From positions 1 to 64,000 of the forward strand of contig NZ_JBQCGW010000187.1 in assembly GCF_051955275.1 (NCBI RefSeq): a DNA stretch of 64,000 nucleotides. Reading direction: 5' to 3'. The stretch is from Pseudobacter sp051955275 (lineage in GTDB: Bacteria; Bacteroidota; Bacteroidia; Chitinophagales; Chitinophagaceae). The position numbers and the translations under genes are program-made. Below, piece by piece: positions 51,424 to 59,342 of the stretch. Every line of letters starts with the position of its first letter. Within the stretch, counting starts at the first letter, position 1. The notes beneath the pieces were generated by a model. That model was not told the DNA's origin and did not search any database. It worked only from the letters and a program-made list of their open reading frames with translations.

Positions 51424-52452
51424 TTAAGCGATGGTCCAGGTTTCATGGCCTCTCAACAGTTTGTCGAGGTTGCCATTTCCTTTGGAAGCGATCACTTCTT
51501 CGATCTGCAGCGCCATCATTTCTTCGTAGCAGGGGCGGTCAGTTTCATAGAATACGCCGAAGGGCCTGGGAAGATGACCTTCCACACGCGGGTCATCAAA
51601 CATGCGGACGAGGATCTGCGCTTTGTAGAAGTCGCGCTCATCATGCACCCACAGATCATCTGTGCTGGCATTTTCTCCCAACTCCACGATCACAGGTCTG
51701 AAACCATCCAGTTTGATGCCTTTATTGCGCTGGGCGCCAAAGATCAGGGGCTTGCCCTGCTCCAGGAAGAGGGTATTATCCGGTTTGGAGGATTTCTCCG
51801 TAAACACTTCAAAAATGCCATCATTGAAGATATTGCAGTTCTGATAGATCTCCAGGAAGGAAGAGCCTTTATGTTTATGGCTGCGGATCAGTGATTCCTG
51901 GAGGTGCTTGGGGTCTCGGTCCATGGTCCGCGCAATGAAGGTGGCATCCGCTCCCATGGCCAGGGCCAGCGGGTTGAAAGGATGGTCGATACTGCCGAAG
52001 GGGGTGGACTTGGTGACTTTATTTTCTTCAGAAGTAGGGGAATACTGTCCTTTAGTTAGGCCATAGATCTGGTTATTGAACAGCATCACATTCACATCGA
52101 AGTTGCGGCGGAGCAGGTGGATGGTATGGTTGCCGCCGATGCTCAGTCCGTCGCCGTCACCGGTAACAATCCAAACGCTGAGGTCGGGCCTCGATGCCTT
52201 CAGTCCGCTGGCAATGGCTGTAGCGCGGCCGTGGATCGAGTGCATGCCATACGTATTCATATAATATGGGAAGCGGCTGCTGCAGCCGATTCCGGAGATG
52301 ATCACAATATTTTCTTTGGGTATCCCCAGTCCGGGCATGATCTTCTGCACCTGCGCCAGGATGGAATAGTCGCCGCAGCCCGGGCACCAGCGCACTTCCT
52401 GGTCACTTGAGAAATCCTTTGCCGTCAGCGTAGGGGTTGTAATTACACTCAT
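51424..52452 (-). CDS. 2-oxoacid:ferredoxin oxidoreductase, beta subunit
   Basis: 342 aa from ATG 52452; four residues further a TTG is inside the -7 box. TPP-binding subunit of pyruvate/2-oxoglutarate:ferredoxin oxidoreductase. WCPGCGDY (CxxC at Cys23/26), ISGIGCSSRFPYYM (Cys57), and the ThDP site TGDGDGLSIGGNH (98-110) with LFNNQIYGLTKGQYSP (~124). KorB/PorB-like, oxidising 2-oxoacid to acyl-CoA with reduced ferredoxin. The alpha/gamma partner (KorA) is normally adjacent; here the neighbours are a cupin gene and a TetR gene, so it lies elsewhere. Confidence 0.92.
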   Translation of the reverse strand: MSVITTPTLTAKDFSSDQEVRWCPGCGDYSILAQVQKIMPGLGIPKENIVIISGIGCSSRFPYYMNTYGMHSIHGRATAIASGLKASRPDLSVWIVTGDGDGLSIGGNHTIHLLRRNFDVNVMLFNNQIYGLTKGQYSPTSEENKVTKSTPFGSIDHPFNPLALAMGADATFIARTMDRDPKHLQESLIRSHKHKGSSFLEIYQNCNIFNDGIFEVFTEKSSKPDNTLFLEQGKPLIFGAQRNKGIKLDGFRPVIVELGENASTDDLWVHDERDFYKAQILVRMFDDPRVEGHLPRPFGVFYETDRPCYEEMMALQIEEVIASKGNGNLDKLLRGHETWTIA

Positions 52453-52461
52453 ATTCAATTT

Positions 52462-52469
52462 CAAAAATA
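52462..52469 (-). promoter_or_regulatory. -7 promoter box for the korB-like gene
   Basis: TATTTTTG on minus strand, exact TAnnTTTG, 9 bp from the ATG at 52452. AT-rich neighbourhood. Confidence 0.4.
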
Positions 52470-52560
52470 GATTCCTGCAAATTTACGATATACGCACCCA
52501 ATAATTACAACTGAAGTCTTGCCGTGGTTTTCGCATTCGGGAATATTATCCAATGTTATC

Positions 52561-52707
52561 GGGCTTGGGTGTCTGCTTCCGGGCTGGAAAACATACGGTC
52601 CCATAGCCCGGCTATGCACCCCGGCCCCAACACTCCCTCCAAAAGTTCAATAGCACCTCTAAAGGTGCGGGTATGTTTTCCAACCCGGAAGCAGGCCCTT
52701 AACGAGC
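52561..52707. repeat. ~150-bp inverted-arm element, copy B
   Basis: Arms CTGCTTCCGGGCTGG...CATAC (52573-52596) and its reverse complement (52671-52694) match over 24 bp with one mismatch. Inside are a palindrome CATAGCC-C-GGCTATG (52602-52616) and a GCACCT-CTAA-AGGTGC hairpin (52653-52668). Reads in the opposite orientation to copy A. Lies between divergent genes. Confidence 0.85.
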
Positions 52708-52719
52708 CGGTAACAAACT

Positions 52720-52748
52720 AAACATTTGTTTAATTCAAACGTTTGTTT
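52720..52748 (+). promoter_or_regulatory. Candidate TetR operator
   Basis: Two copies of AAAC(A/G)TTTGTTT, 17 bp apart, cover the region from the -33 box to the first base of the -7 box of the tetR promoter. Each half is nearly palindromic. Confidence 0.7.
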
Positions 52749-52755
52749 AATTTTG
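52725..52755 (+). promoter_or_regulatory. Full-consensus promoter of the tetR-efflux operon
   Basis: TTTG (52725-52728), 19 bp, TAATTTTG (52748-52755), 21 bp before ATG 52777. Confidence 0.85.
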
Positions 52756-52776
52756 CTGTACAATTAATTCTTACGG

Positions 52777-53409
52777 ATGACAGCACAGGAAAAAACTGAT
52801 AAAAGGGAGCAGCTACTCATCGCGGCCGAATTCTTATTTGCAGAAAAGGGGTTCGACGGTACCTCGGTGCGCGATATTGCCCAGCGGGCAGACGTGAACC
52901 TGGCCATGATCTCTTACTATTTCGGCTCCAAGGAGAAATTGCTGCAGGTGCTGATCGAGTGGCGTTTCGCTTCCAGTTTTGAACTGCTGGATGAACTGGT
53001 TCGCAATACGGAGATGACCCCCTGGCAGAAAGTGGAGAAGCTGATCGAATACTATGTGAACAAGATCCTGAACGGCCGCCGCTTTCATACCATTATCAAC
53101 CAGGAATACAATACTGACCGGTCACAGGAGATCATCGATCTTATAACGGGCATCAAGATGAGGAACTTCTCGCTGATCAGGCAACTCATAGAAGAAGGAG
53201 TGGAAAGGAAAGCATTCCGTAAGGTAGACTGTGAAATGACCATGGCCTCCATGATGGGTACCATCAACTCGGCCATCAATTCAAAAAATCTGTATTGTAC
53301 CCTGTTCAGAATTGAACCTGGTAACGAAGAAGAGTACCTGGCTAAAATGAAACCCCGGCTCACAGAACATCTTAAACAAATGATCCACGCCCATCTCCAG
53401 ATACAATAA
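52777..53409 (+). CDS. TetR-family repressor of the efflux operon
   Basis: 210 aa. N-terminal HTH: EKTDKREQLLIAAEFLFAEKGFDGTSVRDIAQRADVNLAMISYYFGSKEKLLQVLIEW (standard TetR N-domain, ~4-61). C-terminal ligand domain of helices. Likely binds the operator that overlaps its own promoter, repressing itself and the three pump genes until a toxic compound binds. 26 bp before the HlyD gene. Confidence 0.92.
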   Translation: MTAQEKTDKREQLLIAAEFLFAEKGFDGTSVRDIAQRADVNLAMISYYFGSKEKLLQVLIEWRFASSFELLDELVRNTEMTPWQKVEKLIEYYVNKILNGRRFHTIINQEYNTDRSQEIIDLITGIKMRNFSLIRQLIEEGVERKAFRKVDCEMTMASMMGTINSAINSKNLYCTLFRIEPGNEEEYLAKMKPRLTEHLKQMIHAHLQIQ

Positions 53410-53435
53410 CACCTTTTATAAACAGACAGAACAGT

Positions 53436-54482
53436 ATGGAACAACCAAACAAACCTGAAAAGAAGAAATCGCCCGTGCGGATGATCGTTATTGGCGCCAT
53501 CCTGGTGGTAGCAGCCATTTTTGGTTACAAGAAGATCATGTTTGCCCTGCATCATGAGAGTACAGATAATGCACAGGTGGAAACGCAGCTGGTGCCCGTA
53601 CTACCCCGTGTGGCCGGTTACGTGAAAACAATTGCAGTTAACGACTATGATTCCGTGAAGGCAAATCAGCTGGTAGTGGAGCTGGACGACGCAGATATCC
53701 AGGCACAACTCATGCAAATGAATGCTGATTATGCAGCGGCAGTGGCCGATCTGGAAAATGCAAAAGCTGCATTGAACAACGCCCTCATTTCACTCAGAGT
53801 GAACAAAGGCAATATCTCCATCAACCAGGTGAAACTGGAAAAATCACAGAAAGACCTGCAGCGTAATCAGAACCTGTATGCAGAGAATGCTATCACCTAC
53901 AAGCAGCTTGAAGACAGTAAGTATGATTATGAAACGCTGGTGAAAGAAACAGATAACAGTCATAATGACCTCGCCGGTGCTGAAAGCCGTATCGGTATTC
54001 TGCAGGCCGCCGTTGCAAAAGCCAGTGCAAATATCGATGTGAAGAAAGCGCTTATCGAGCAGGAAAAACTTAAACTTACTTACACAAAGATCTATGCGCC
54101 GCAGGCAGGAAAGATCGGCAGGAAGAATGTTTCTCCCGGTCAGTATGTACAGGCCGGTGCTCCGCTCTTTACGGTGGTGAATGATACCACTTACTGGATC
54201 GTTGCCAATTTCAAAGAGAACCAGATCAAGAAACTGCACCCGGGAATGCCTGTTGACATTGAGGTTGACGCTTACCCCGATATGCATATCAAAGGCTCTG
54301 TTGAAAGTCTGAGTGATGCTACAGGCGCACGTTTCGCGCTGCTGCCTCCTGACAATTCCAGCGGAAACTTTGTGAAAGTAACGCAGCGTGTTCCCGTGAA
54401 GATCGCTATCACTGATTGCGATAAATACCGCCAGGTGCTGCGTGCCGGTCTCAGCGTTTTCGTAAGTGTTCCCTTGAATTAA
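53436..54482 (+). CDS. HlyD/EmrA-type periplasmic adaptor protein
   Basis: 348 aa. N-terminal TM (~14-36) facing the periplasm; biotinyl-lipoyl-like part TDNAQVETQLVPVLPRVAGYVKTIAVNDYDSVKANQLVVELDDADI (~46-90), a coiled-coil hairpin (~95-205), then IYAPQAGKIGRKNVSPGQYVQAGAPLFTVV and beta-barrel WIVANFKENQIKKLHPGMPVDIEVDAYPD. Links the MFS pump to the TolC protein. Middle of the operon, 82 bp before the MFS gene. Confidence 0.92.
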   Translation: MEQPNKPEKKKSPVRMIVIGAILVVAAIFGYKKIMFALHHESTDNAQVETQLVPVLPRVAGYVKTIAVNDYDSVKANQLVVELDDADIQAQLMQMNADYAAAVADLENAKAALNNALISLRVNKGNISINQVKLEKSQKDLQRNQNLYAENAITYKQLEDSKYDYETLVKETDNSHNDLAGAESRIGILQAAVAKASANIDVKKALIEQEKLKLTYTKIYAPQAGKIGRKNVSPGQYVQAGAPLFTVVNDTTYWIVANFKENQIKKLHPGMPVDIEVDAYPDMHIKGSVESLSDATGARFALLPPDNSSGNFVKVTQRVPVKIAITDCDKYRQVLRAGLSVFVSVPLN

Positions 54483-54564
54483 TCACAGATACTCGCCCTA
54501 TCATTTTCTCTGTTGCGAAAGCAGCACAGGCAATGTTATGGCCTGATCTATCCAACCTTTTAAC

Positions 54565-56157
54565 ATGTCCAGTCCAAAAGGATTTGCCCGGTTTATAATA
54601 GTGCTCACCACGGTAACGGCAGCCGTCATGGAACTGATCGATACCAGTATCGTGAACGTGGGCCTGAGTGAGATGGCTGGCAGCCTGGGTGTGAGCATCG
54701 AGGATATCAGCTGGGTGATCACTTCCTACGCCATCGCAAACGTGATCATCATTCCGATGACAGGCTTCCTGGCTGAATATTTCGGCCGGAAGAATTATTA
54801 CCTCGTGAGCATGGTGATCTTCACGGCCGCAAGTTATATGTGCGGCCAGTCAACGGATCTGGTGGAGCTCATCATCTGGCGTTTCATTCAGGGAGTAGGT
54901 GGCGGAGCATTGCTCTCTACTTCCCAGGCCATTCTCTTTGATGCGTTCACTCCTGAAGAAAGGCCCATGGCCTCAGGTCTCTTTGGTATGGGACTGATCC
55001 TCGGGCCCACGCTGGGACCCACTGTGGGCGGCTATCTCATTGAACATTTCAGCTGGCCATGGATGTTCCTGGTGAATATTCCTGTAGGTGTTATCGCCAC
55101 TTTCCTGGCTTACACATTCATAGATAAGAAAGAAGGAGAAGGAAAGAAAAAAGCCGGCATAAAGATCGATTATATCGGCATCGCCCTGCTGATGCTTGGT
55201 ATCGGAACCCTGCAGTTTGTACTTGAACGGGGAGAGGCGGAAGACTGGTTTGCCAGTGATGTGATCAAGGTGAATGCAGTGCTGGCGGTGATAGGAGTGG
55301 TGGGGTTCATTATTTATGAACTTCGTGTAGCCAACCCCGTTGTTAACCTGCGTATCATGAAACACCGGACCTATGCCTTTACGCTGGTGTTCACCTTCGT
55401 GGCGGGCCTGGGCCTCTTTACCTCGGTGTTCGTGTATCCTGTGCTGGCACAGCGCGTACTGGGATTCACGGCCTATGAAACGGGCTTGTCACTCTTACCA
55501 CCAACGCTCGCGGGCGTGATCATGATGCCCGTGATCGGTAAGATGATGAGCAAGGGCATCTCTCCGATCCCTTTCATTGTGGCAGGTTTCATACTATTTG
55601 CCATTTACTCCTGGATGAGTGCGGATGTAAGTCCGGATGTAGGAAGATGGGCCTTCTTTGTGCCTTTGCTGATCCGTGCATTCGGGATCTCCATGAGCCA
55701 GCTGCCGCTGATCAACCAGGCAGTGGCGGGATTGCAGCCGAAAGATTATGCAGCAGGTATTTCACTCAATAATATGATCCGTCAGATCGGTGGCGCTTTT
55801 GGTATTGCGATGGCCAACAATTTCATCAGCCAGCGTTATGCACAACACCGCTCGGATATGGTGGCGTCCACCTATGATGGTGCGCCGGCCATGACGGAAA
55901 GAATGAATGCCATCACGCAGAGTATGATCGCCAAAACAGGCGATGCGTCTACAGCTACCGCCAAGGCATATGCGATGGTGAGTGGTGCGATAGACAAGCA
56001 GGCATACTATCTCGCTTACCTGGATACGTTCAGGCTCATTGGCGTCTTCTTCATAATAGTGCTGCCGCTGGTGGTATTCCTGAGGAAGAAGAAAACGGCC
56101 GTTGCTGCACCCATCGATGCAAAGGCTGTGAAAGAAGCCATGGAGGCGGCTCACTGA
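54565..56157 (+). CDS. EmrB/QacA-type MFS drug transporter (DHA2)
   Basis: 530 aa with 14 TMs. Motif D1 TAAVMELIDTSIVNVGLSEMAGSLG (~15-39), motif A GFLAEYFGRKNYYL (~68-81), motif C GLILGPTLGPTVGGYLIEH (~139-157). Inner-membrane proton antiporter exporting hydrophobic toxins, probably through the HlyD-TolC partners encoded next to it. Part of the TetR-controlled operon. Confidence 0.93.
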   Translation: MSSPKGFARFIIVLTTVTAAVMELIDTSIVNVGLSEMAGSLGVSIEDISWVITSYAIANVIIIPMTGFLAEYFGRKNYYLVSMVIFTAASYMCGQSTDLVELIIWRFIQGVGGGALLSTSQAILFDAFTPEERPMASGLFGMGLILGPTLGPTVGGYLIEHFSWPWMFLVNIPVGVIATFLAYTFIDKKEGEGKKKAGIKIDYIGIALLMLGIGTLQFVLERGEAEDWFASDVIKVNAVLAVIGVVGFIIYELRVANPVVNLRIMKHRTYAFTLVFTFVAGLGLFTSVFVYPVLAQRVLGFTAYETGLSLLPPTLAGVIMMPVIGKMMSKGISPIPFIVAGFILFAIYSWMSADVSPDVGRWAFFVPLLIRAFGISMSQLPLINQAVAGLQPKDYAAGISLNNMIRQIGGAFGIAMANNFISQRYAQHRSDMVASTYDGAPAMTERMNAITQSMIAKTGDASTATAKAYAMVSGAIDKQAYYLAYLDTFRLIGVFFIIVLPLVVFLRKKKTAVAAPIDAKAVKEAMEAAH

Positions 56158-56196
56158 TATATTACAATAATGAAGCGACCAATCAAATTATACAAC

Positions 56197-57495
56197 ATGA
56201 AAAAGATTATCGGCGTACTGGCCCTGGTGATTGCACTGGCCCCCGCCATGGCACAGGAATCGCCAGTGAGGGATGAACAACTGAAAAGCCTGATCCAGGC
56301 AGCAGTTACCAATTATCCCCGCATCAAGGAAATGGAAGAACAGCTGAAAGCGGATGGTGTGAAAGAATCCATCATCAAAGCCGGTTATCTTCCTACCGTA
56401 AATACCAATATCAGCTACCGTTTTGATGCGCCGGTGGCCAAGGCGGAATTCCCCCTGCCTACAGGTCCGGCTACCATTCAGTTCACGCCCTACAACAACT
56501 ACAATGCGGCGCTGAATGTGCAGCAGCTGATCTATGATTTCGGAAGAACAAAACTGAAGCTCGGTAAGAATGATGCAGAACATTCACTCAATATAGAGAA
56601 CCTGGATAACAGTAAGAATGCGATCGCCTACCAGGTAGCGCAGCTGTATTACAATATCCAGTTCTATCAGAAAGCCATCCAGGTGCAGACCGATCAGCTC
56701 AGTTCACTTACAGAAAATGAAAGGCTGATCAAGGCCCGCATCAAAAACGGGGATGCGCTGGAATATGACCTGCTCACCACACAGGTGCGCACGGCCAATG
56801 CTACCAACCGCCTCACCGACCTGCAAAGCCAGCTGGAAAAACAATATGTGCTGATGCAGTGGTTGTCGGCCACCGATGCGCATGGTAAGATCCTGGCGCG
56901 TGATAGTTATGATGAGCTTACCCTGCTCATGGATGCGGGCGACTGGAAGAATATCAACCCTGAAGCGAAACTGATCCGGAAAAGACTGGATGTTTACCAG
57001 TATGATCTGAAAGAGTCTGCGGTGGAATCCCGTCCCAGCCTGACCGGTACGGCCTCCGGCGGTGTTCGTAACGGCTTTCAGCCGGATATTGATCAGTTCC
57101 GTCTCAACGGGTCAGTGGGGGTGGGCCTGAATATCCCCATCCTGAGCGGCGACCGTCCCAAACTGCGCCAGAAGCTGACGCAGGTTCAGATCGATGCCAC
57201 CAAAGCATCGCTCACAACCCTGGAGAACACAATCCGCAAGGACCTGGCCACAGTTCAGGAGGATTTCAGGAACCTGCAGGAAAAGATAAAGAACACCAGT
57301 GTGCTGGTGAGCCAGGCGGAACGCGCCTATTCTTTAGCCCAGGTGCGGTTCAAGGAAGGCCTGATCACCAATGTGGAGCTGCTGTCTGCACAGACAAATG
57401 TTGAAGATGCAAAACTACAACTGGTGCAGCTTCAGTACCAGACTCAGCTTGATAAACTGGAAAGTCATAAAGTAGTTGGAACGAAGTTGTTTTGA
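56197..57495 (+). CDS. TolC-family outer-membrane efflux protein
   Basis: 432 aa from ATG 56197 (signal peptide MKKIIGVLALVIALAPAMAQ); an ATG at 56170 gives nine extra residues. Outer-membrane factor: duplicated alpha-hairpins with heptad-like Gln/Leu/Ala (LQSQLEKQYVLMQWL; LTTLENTIRKDLATVQEDFRNLQEKIKNT), and beta-barrel strands. Completes a tripartite pump with the upstream HlyD and MFS proteins; channels drugs across the outer membrane. Followed by a terminator and a REP-like palindrome. Confidence 0.9.
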   Translation: MKKIIGVLALVIALAPAMAQESPVRDEQLKSLIQAAVTNYPRIKEMEEQLKADGVKESIIKAGYLPTVNTNISYRFDAPVAKAEFPLPTGPATIQFTPYNNYNAALNVQQLIYDFGRTKLKLGKNDAEHSLNIENLDNSKNAIAYQVAQLYYNIQFYQKAIQVQTDQLSSLTENERLIKARIKNGDALEYDLLTTQVRTANATNRLTDLQSQLEKQYVLMQWLSATDAHGKILARDSYDELTLLMDAGDWKNINPEAKLIRKRLDVYQYDLKESAVESRPSLTGTASGGVRNGFQPDIDQFRLNGSVGVGLNIPILSGDRPKLRQKLTQVQIDATKASLTTLENTIRKDLATVQEDFRNLQEKIKNTSVLVSQAERAYSLAQVRFKEGLITNVELLSAQTNVEDAKLQLVQLQYQTQLDKLESHKVVGTKLF

Positions 57496-57545
57496 TTTTG
57501 TGAGCGTGTAATTAACAGGCATTATTATCAGATTGGCTAAGTGCG

Positions 57546-57580
57546 GCCCGTATTCCCTAGCCGGGAGTACGGGCTTTATT
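57546..57580 (+). terminator. Rho-independent terminator of the efflux operon
   Basis: 12-bp stem beginning GCCCGTATTCCC (one T.G), 5-nt loop, then TTTATTAT. 51 bp after the tolC stop. Confidence 0.85.
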
Positions 57581-57584
57581 ATGG

Positions 57585-57620
57585 TGTGCCGGTCGCTCGC
57601 TCATCCCCGCGAGTGACTGG
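57585..57620. repeat. REP-like palindrome, copy 3
   Basis: GTGTGCC then GGTCGCTCGC / GCGAGTGACT (two G.T pairs) with an 8-nt loop. Placed directly after the terminator, upstream of lysS on the same strand. Confidence 0.85.
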
Positions 57621-57647
57621 CAGCACTCCGGTTACGCTTTTTTCCGT

Positions 57648-57655
57648 TATTTTTG
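57648..57655 (+). promoter_or_regulatory. -7 promoter box for lysS
   Basis: TATTTTTG, exact TAnnTTTG, 27 bp upstream of the ATG at 57683; supports that start over the in-frame TTG/ATG further upstream. Confidence 0.5.
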
Positions 57656-57682
57656 CAGCCGTTTTATCATCAATCAAAACAC

Positions 57683-59236
57683 ATGCATTTATCAGAACAA
57701 GAGATTATCCGGAGAGAGAAACTGACGAAGCTCCAGGAAATGGGCATCGATCCATTTCCCGCCCCCTTATTCCCGGTGAACAACACCGCTGCCAATATTC
57801 TGGCAACATTTAAGGAAGGCGAGAACAATGAAGCGTTCAAAGAGGTGGTACTGGCTGGCCGTATCATGGGTGTCCGTGATATGGGTAAGGCAAACTTTGC
57901 CAAACTGCAGGATTCCACAGGCCGCATTCAGCTTTACATCAAACGTGATGAAATTGCTCCCGGAGAAGATAAATCTCTGTATGATCAGGTATGGAAACAC
58001 CTCACCGATATCGGTGATATCATAGGAGTGAAAGGATATGTGTTCACCACTAAAACCGGAGAAACTTCCGTTCACGTGAAAGAACTCAGTATTCTCACCA
58101 AATCACTGAAGCCGCTACCGGTGGTGAAGGAAAAAGAAGGAGAAACATTTGATGCCGTTACGGACCCAGAGTTCCGCTACCGTCAGCGATATGCAGACCT
58201 GGTGGTGAACCCGGATGTGAAAGAAACATTCCTGAAACGCACCAAACTCATCAATACTATCCGCGACTTCCTCAATGAGCGAGGAGCCATTGAAGTGGAT
58301 ACCCCTGTGCTCCAGGCTATCCCAGGTGGCGCAGCGGCACGTCCTTTTGTTACACACCACAATGCGCTGGATGTTCCTTTCTTCCTCCGCATTGCCAATG
58401 AGCTTTACCTGAAACGCCTGATCGTAGGCGGGTTCGACTGGGTTTATGAGTTCAGCCGCAACTTCCGTAACGAAGGCATGGACCGCACCCATAACCCTGA
58501 GTTCACGGTACTGGAATGGTATACTGCTTACAAGGATTATTTCTGGCTGATGGAGATCACCGAGCAAATGCTGGAAACCATTGCTGTTAAACTGCATGGC
58601 ACAACCAAAGTACAGGTAGGTGATAAAGAAGTGGATTTCAAAGCGCCTTTCCGACGCATCACGCTGTATGATGCTATCAAAGAACATACAGGCATCGATG
58701 TAAATAATATGGACGAAGCGCAATTGCGCGATGCCTGCAAACAGCTGGGTCTCTATCCTGATCCGGCTTTCGGCAAGGGTAAACTGATCGATGAGATCTT
58801 CTCCGAAAAATGTGAAGGTCATTTTGTTCAGCCGACCTTCATCACAGACTATCCTGTTGAGATGAGCCCGCTTACCAAGAAGCACCGCAGCAAACCCGGT
58901 CTGGTAGAGCGTTTTGAGCTGATGGTAAATGGTAAGGAGATCGCAAATGCATACAGTGAGCTGAATGATCCCATCGATCAGCGCGAACGCTTTGAGGAGC
59001 AGGTGCGCCTGATGGAGCGCGGCGATGATGAAGCCATGTACATCGATCATGATTTCCTCCGCGCCCTGGAATACGGTATGCCTCCTACAGGTGGTATCGG
59101 TATTGGTATAGACAGGCTGGTGATGCTGATGACCAATTCCCCCAGCATTCAGGATGTACTGCTCTTCCCGCAAATGCGCCCTGAAAAAGTGGAAAGCCAG
59201 GAGCAGGAAACAGAAAATGCAGCAGAAAAGAAATAA
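57683..59236 (+). CDS. lysS: Lysyl-tRNA synthetase, class II
   Basis: 517 aa from ATG 57683 (MHLSEQEIIRREKLTKLQEMGIDPFP, the usual start). OB-fold anticodon domain ~60-170 (VVLAGRIMGVRDMGKANFAKLQDSTGRIQLYI). Class II motifs: motif 1 FLNERGAIEVDTPVLQ; motif 2 FSRNFRNEGMDRTHNPEFTVLEWY (~263-286); motif 3 GMPPTGGIGIGIDRLVMLMT (~463-482). Charges tRNA-Lys. The tail after motif 3 is short and acidic. Confidence 0.97.
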   Translation: MHLSEQEIIRREKLTKLQEMGIDPFPAPLFPVNNTAANILATFKEGENNEAFKEVVLAGRIMGVRDMGKANFAKLQDSTGRIQLYIKRDEIAPGEDKSLYDQVWKHLTDIGDIIGVKGYVFTTKTGETSVHVKELSILTKSLKPLPVVKEKEGETFDAVTDPEFRYRQRYADLVVNPDVKETFLKRTKLINTIRDFLNERGAIEVDTPVLQAIPGGAAARPFVTHHNALDVPFFLRIANELYLKRLIVGGFDWVYEFSRNFRNEGMDRTHNPEFTVLEWYTAYKDYFWLMEITEQMLETIAVKLHGTTKVQVGDKEVDFKAPFRRITLYDAIKEHTGIDVNNMDEAQLRDACKQLGLYPDPAFGKGKLIDEIFSEKCEGHFVQPTFITDYPVEMSPLTKKHRSKPGLVERFELMVNGKEIANAYSELNDPIDQRERFEEQVRLMERGDDEAMYIDHDFLRALEYGMPPTGGIGIGIDRLVMLMTNSPSIQDVLLFPQMRPEKVESQEQETENAAEKK

Positions 59237-59255
59237 GTAATAAATACTTCATACC

Positions 59256-59290
59256 GGGGCTGGTCGCAAGATCAGCCCTGTTTCATTTCG
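59256..59290 (+). terminator. Rho-independent terminator of lysS
   Basis: 9-bp stem GGGCTGGTC / GATCAGCCC (one G.T), loop GCAA, then TGTTTCATTT. Same position relative to a REP-like palindrome as the terminator at 48379. Confidence 0.8.
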
Positions 59291-59330
59291 GTGTGCCCGG
59301 TCACTCGCCGGGGCGAGCGACTGGGCACAC
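59291..59330. repeat. REP-like palindrome, copy 4
   Basis: GTGTGCCCGGTCACTCGC pairs with GCGAGCGACTGGGCACAC (one mismatch, one G.T), tetraloop; 18-bp stem, the longest single stem of the four. Between convergent lysS and the SDR gene. Confidence 0.9.
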
Positions 59331-59342
59331 CCGTATTTAATC

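Noticed and set aside
58115..59173. 352-codon minus-strand frame opposite lysS
   Set aside because: Antisense shadow of a well-conserved gene; composition has no domain and the lysS reading is unambiguous.
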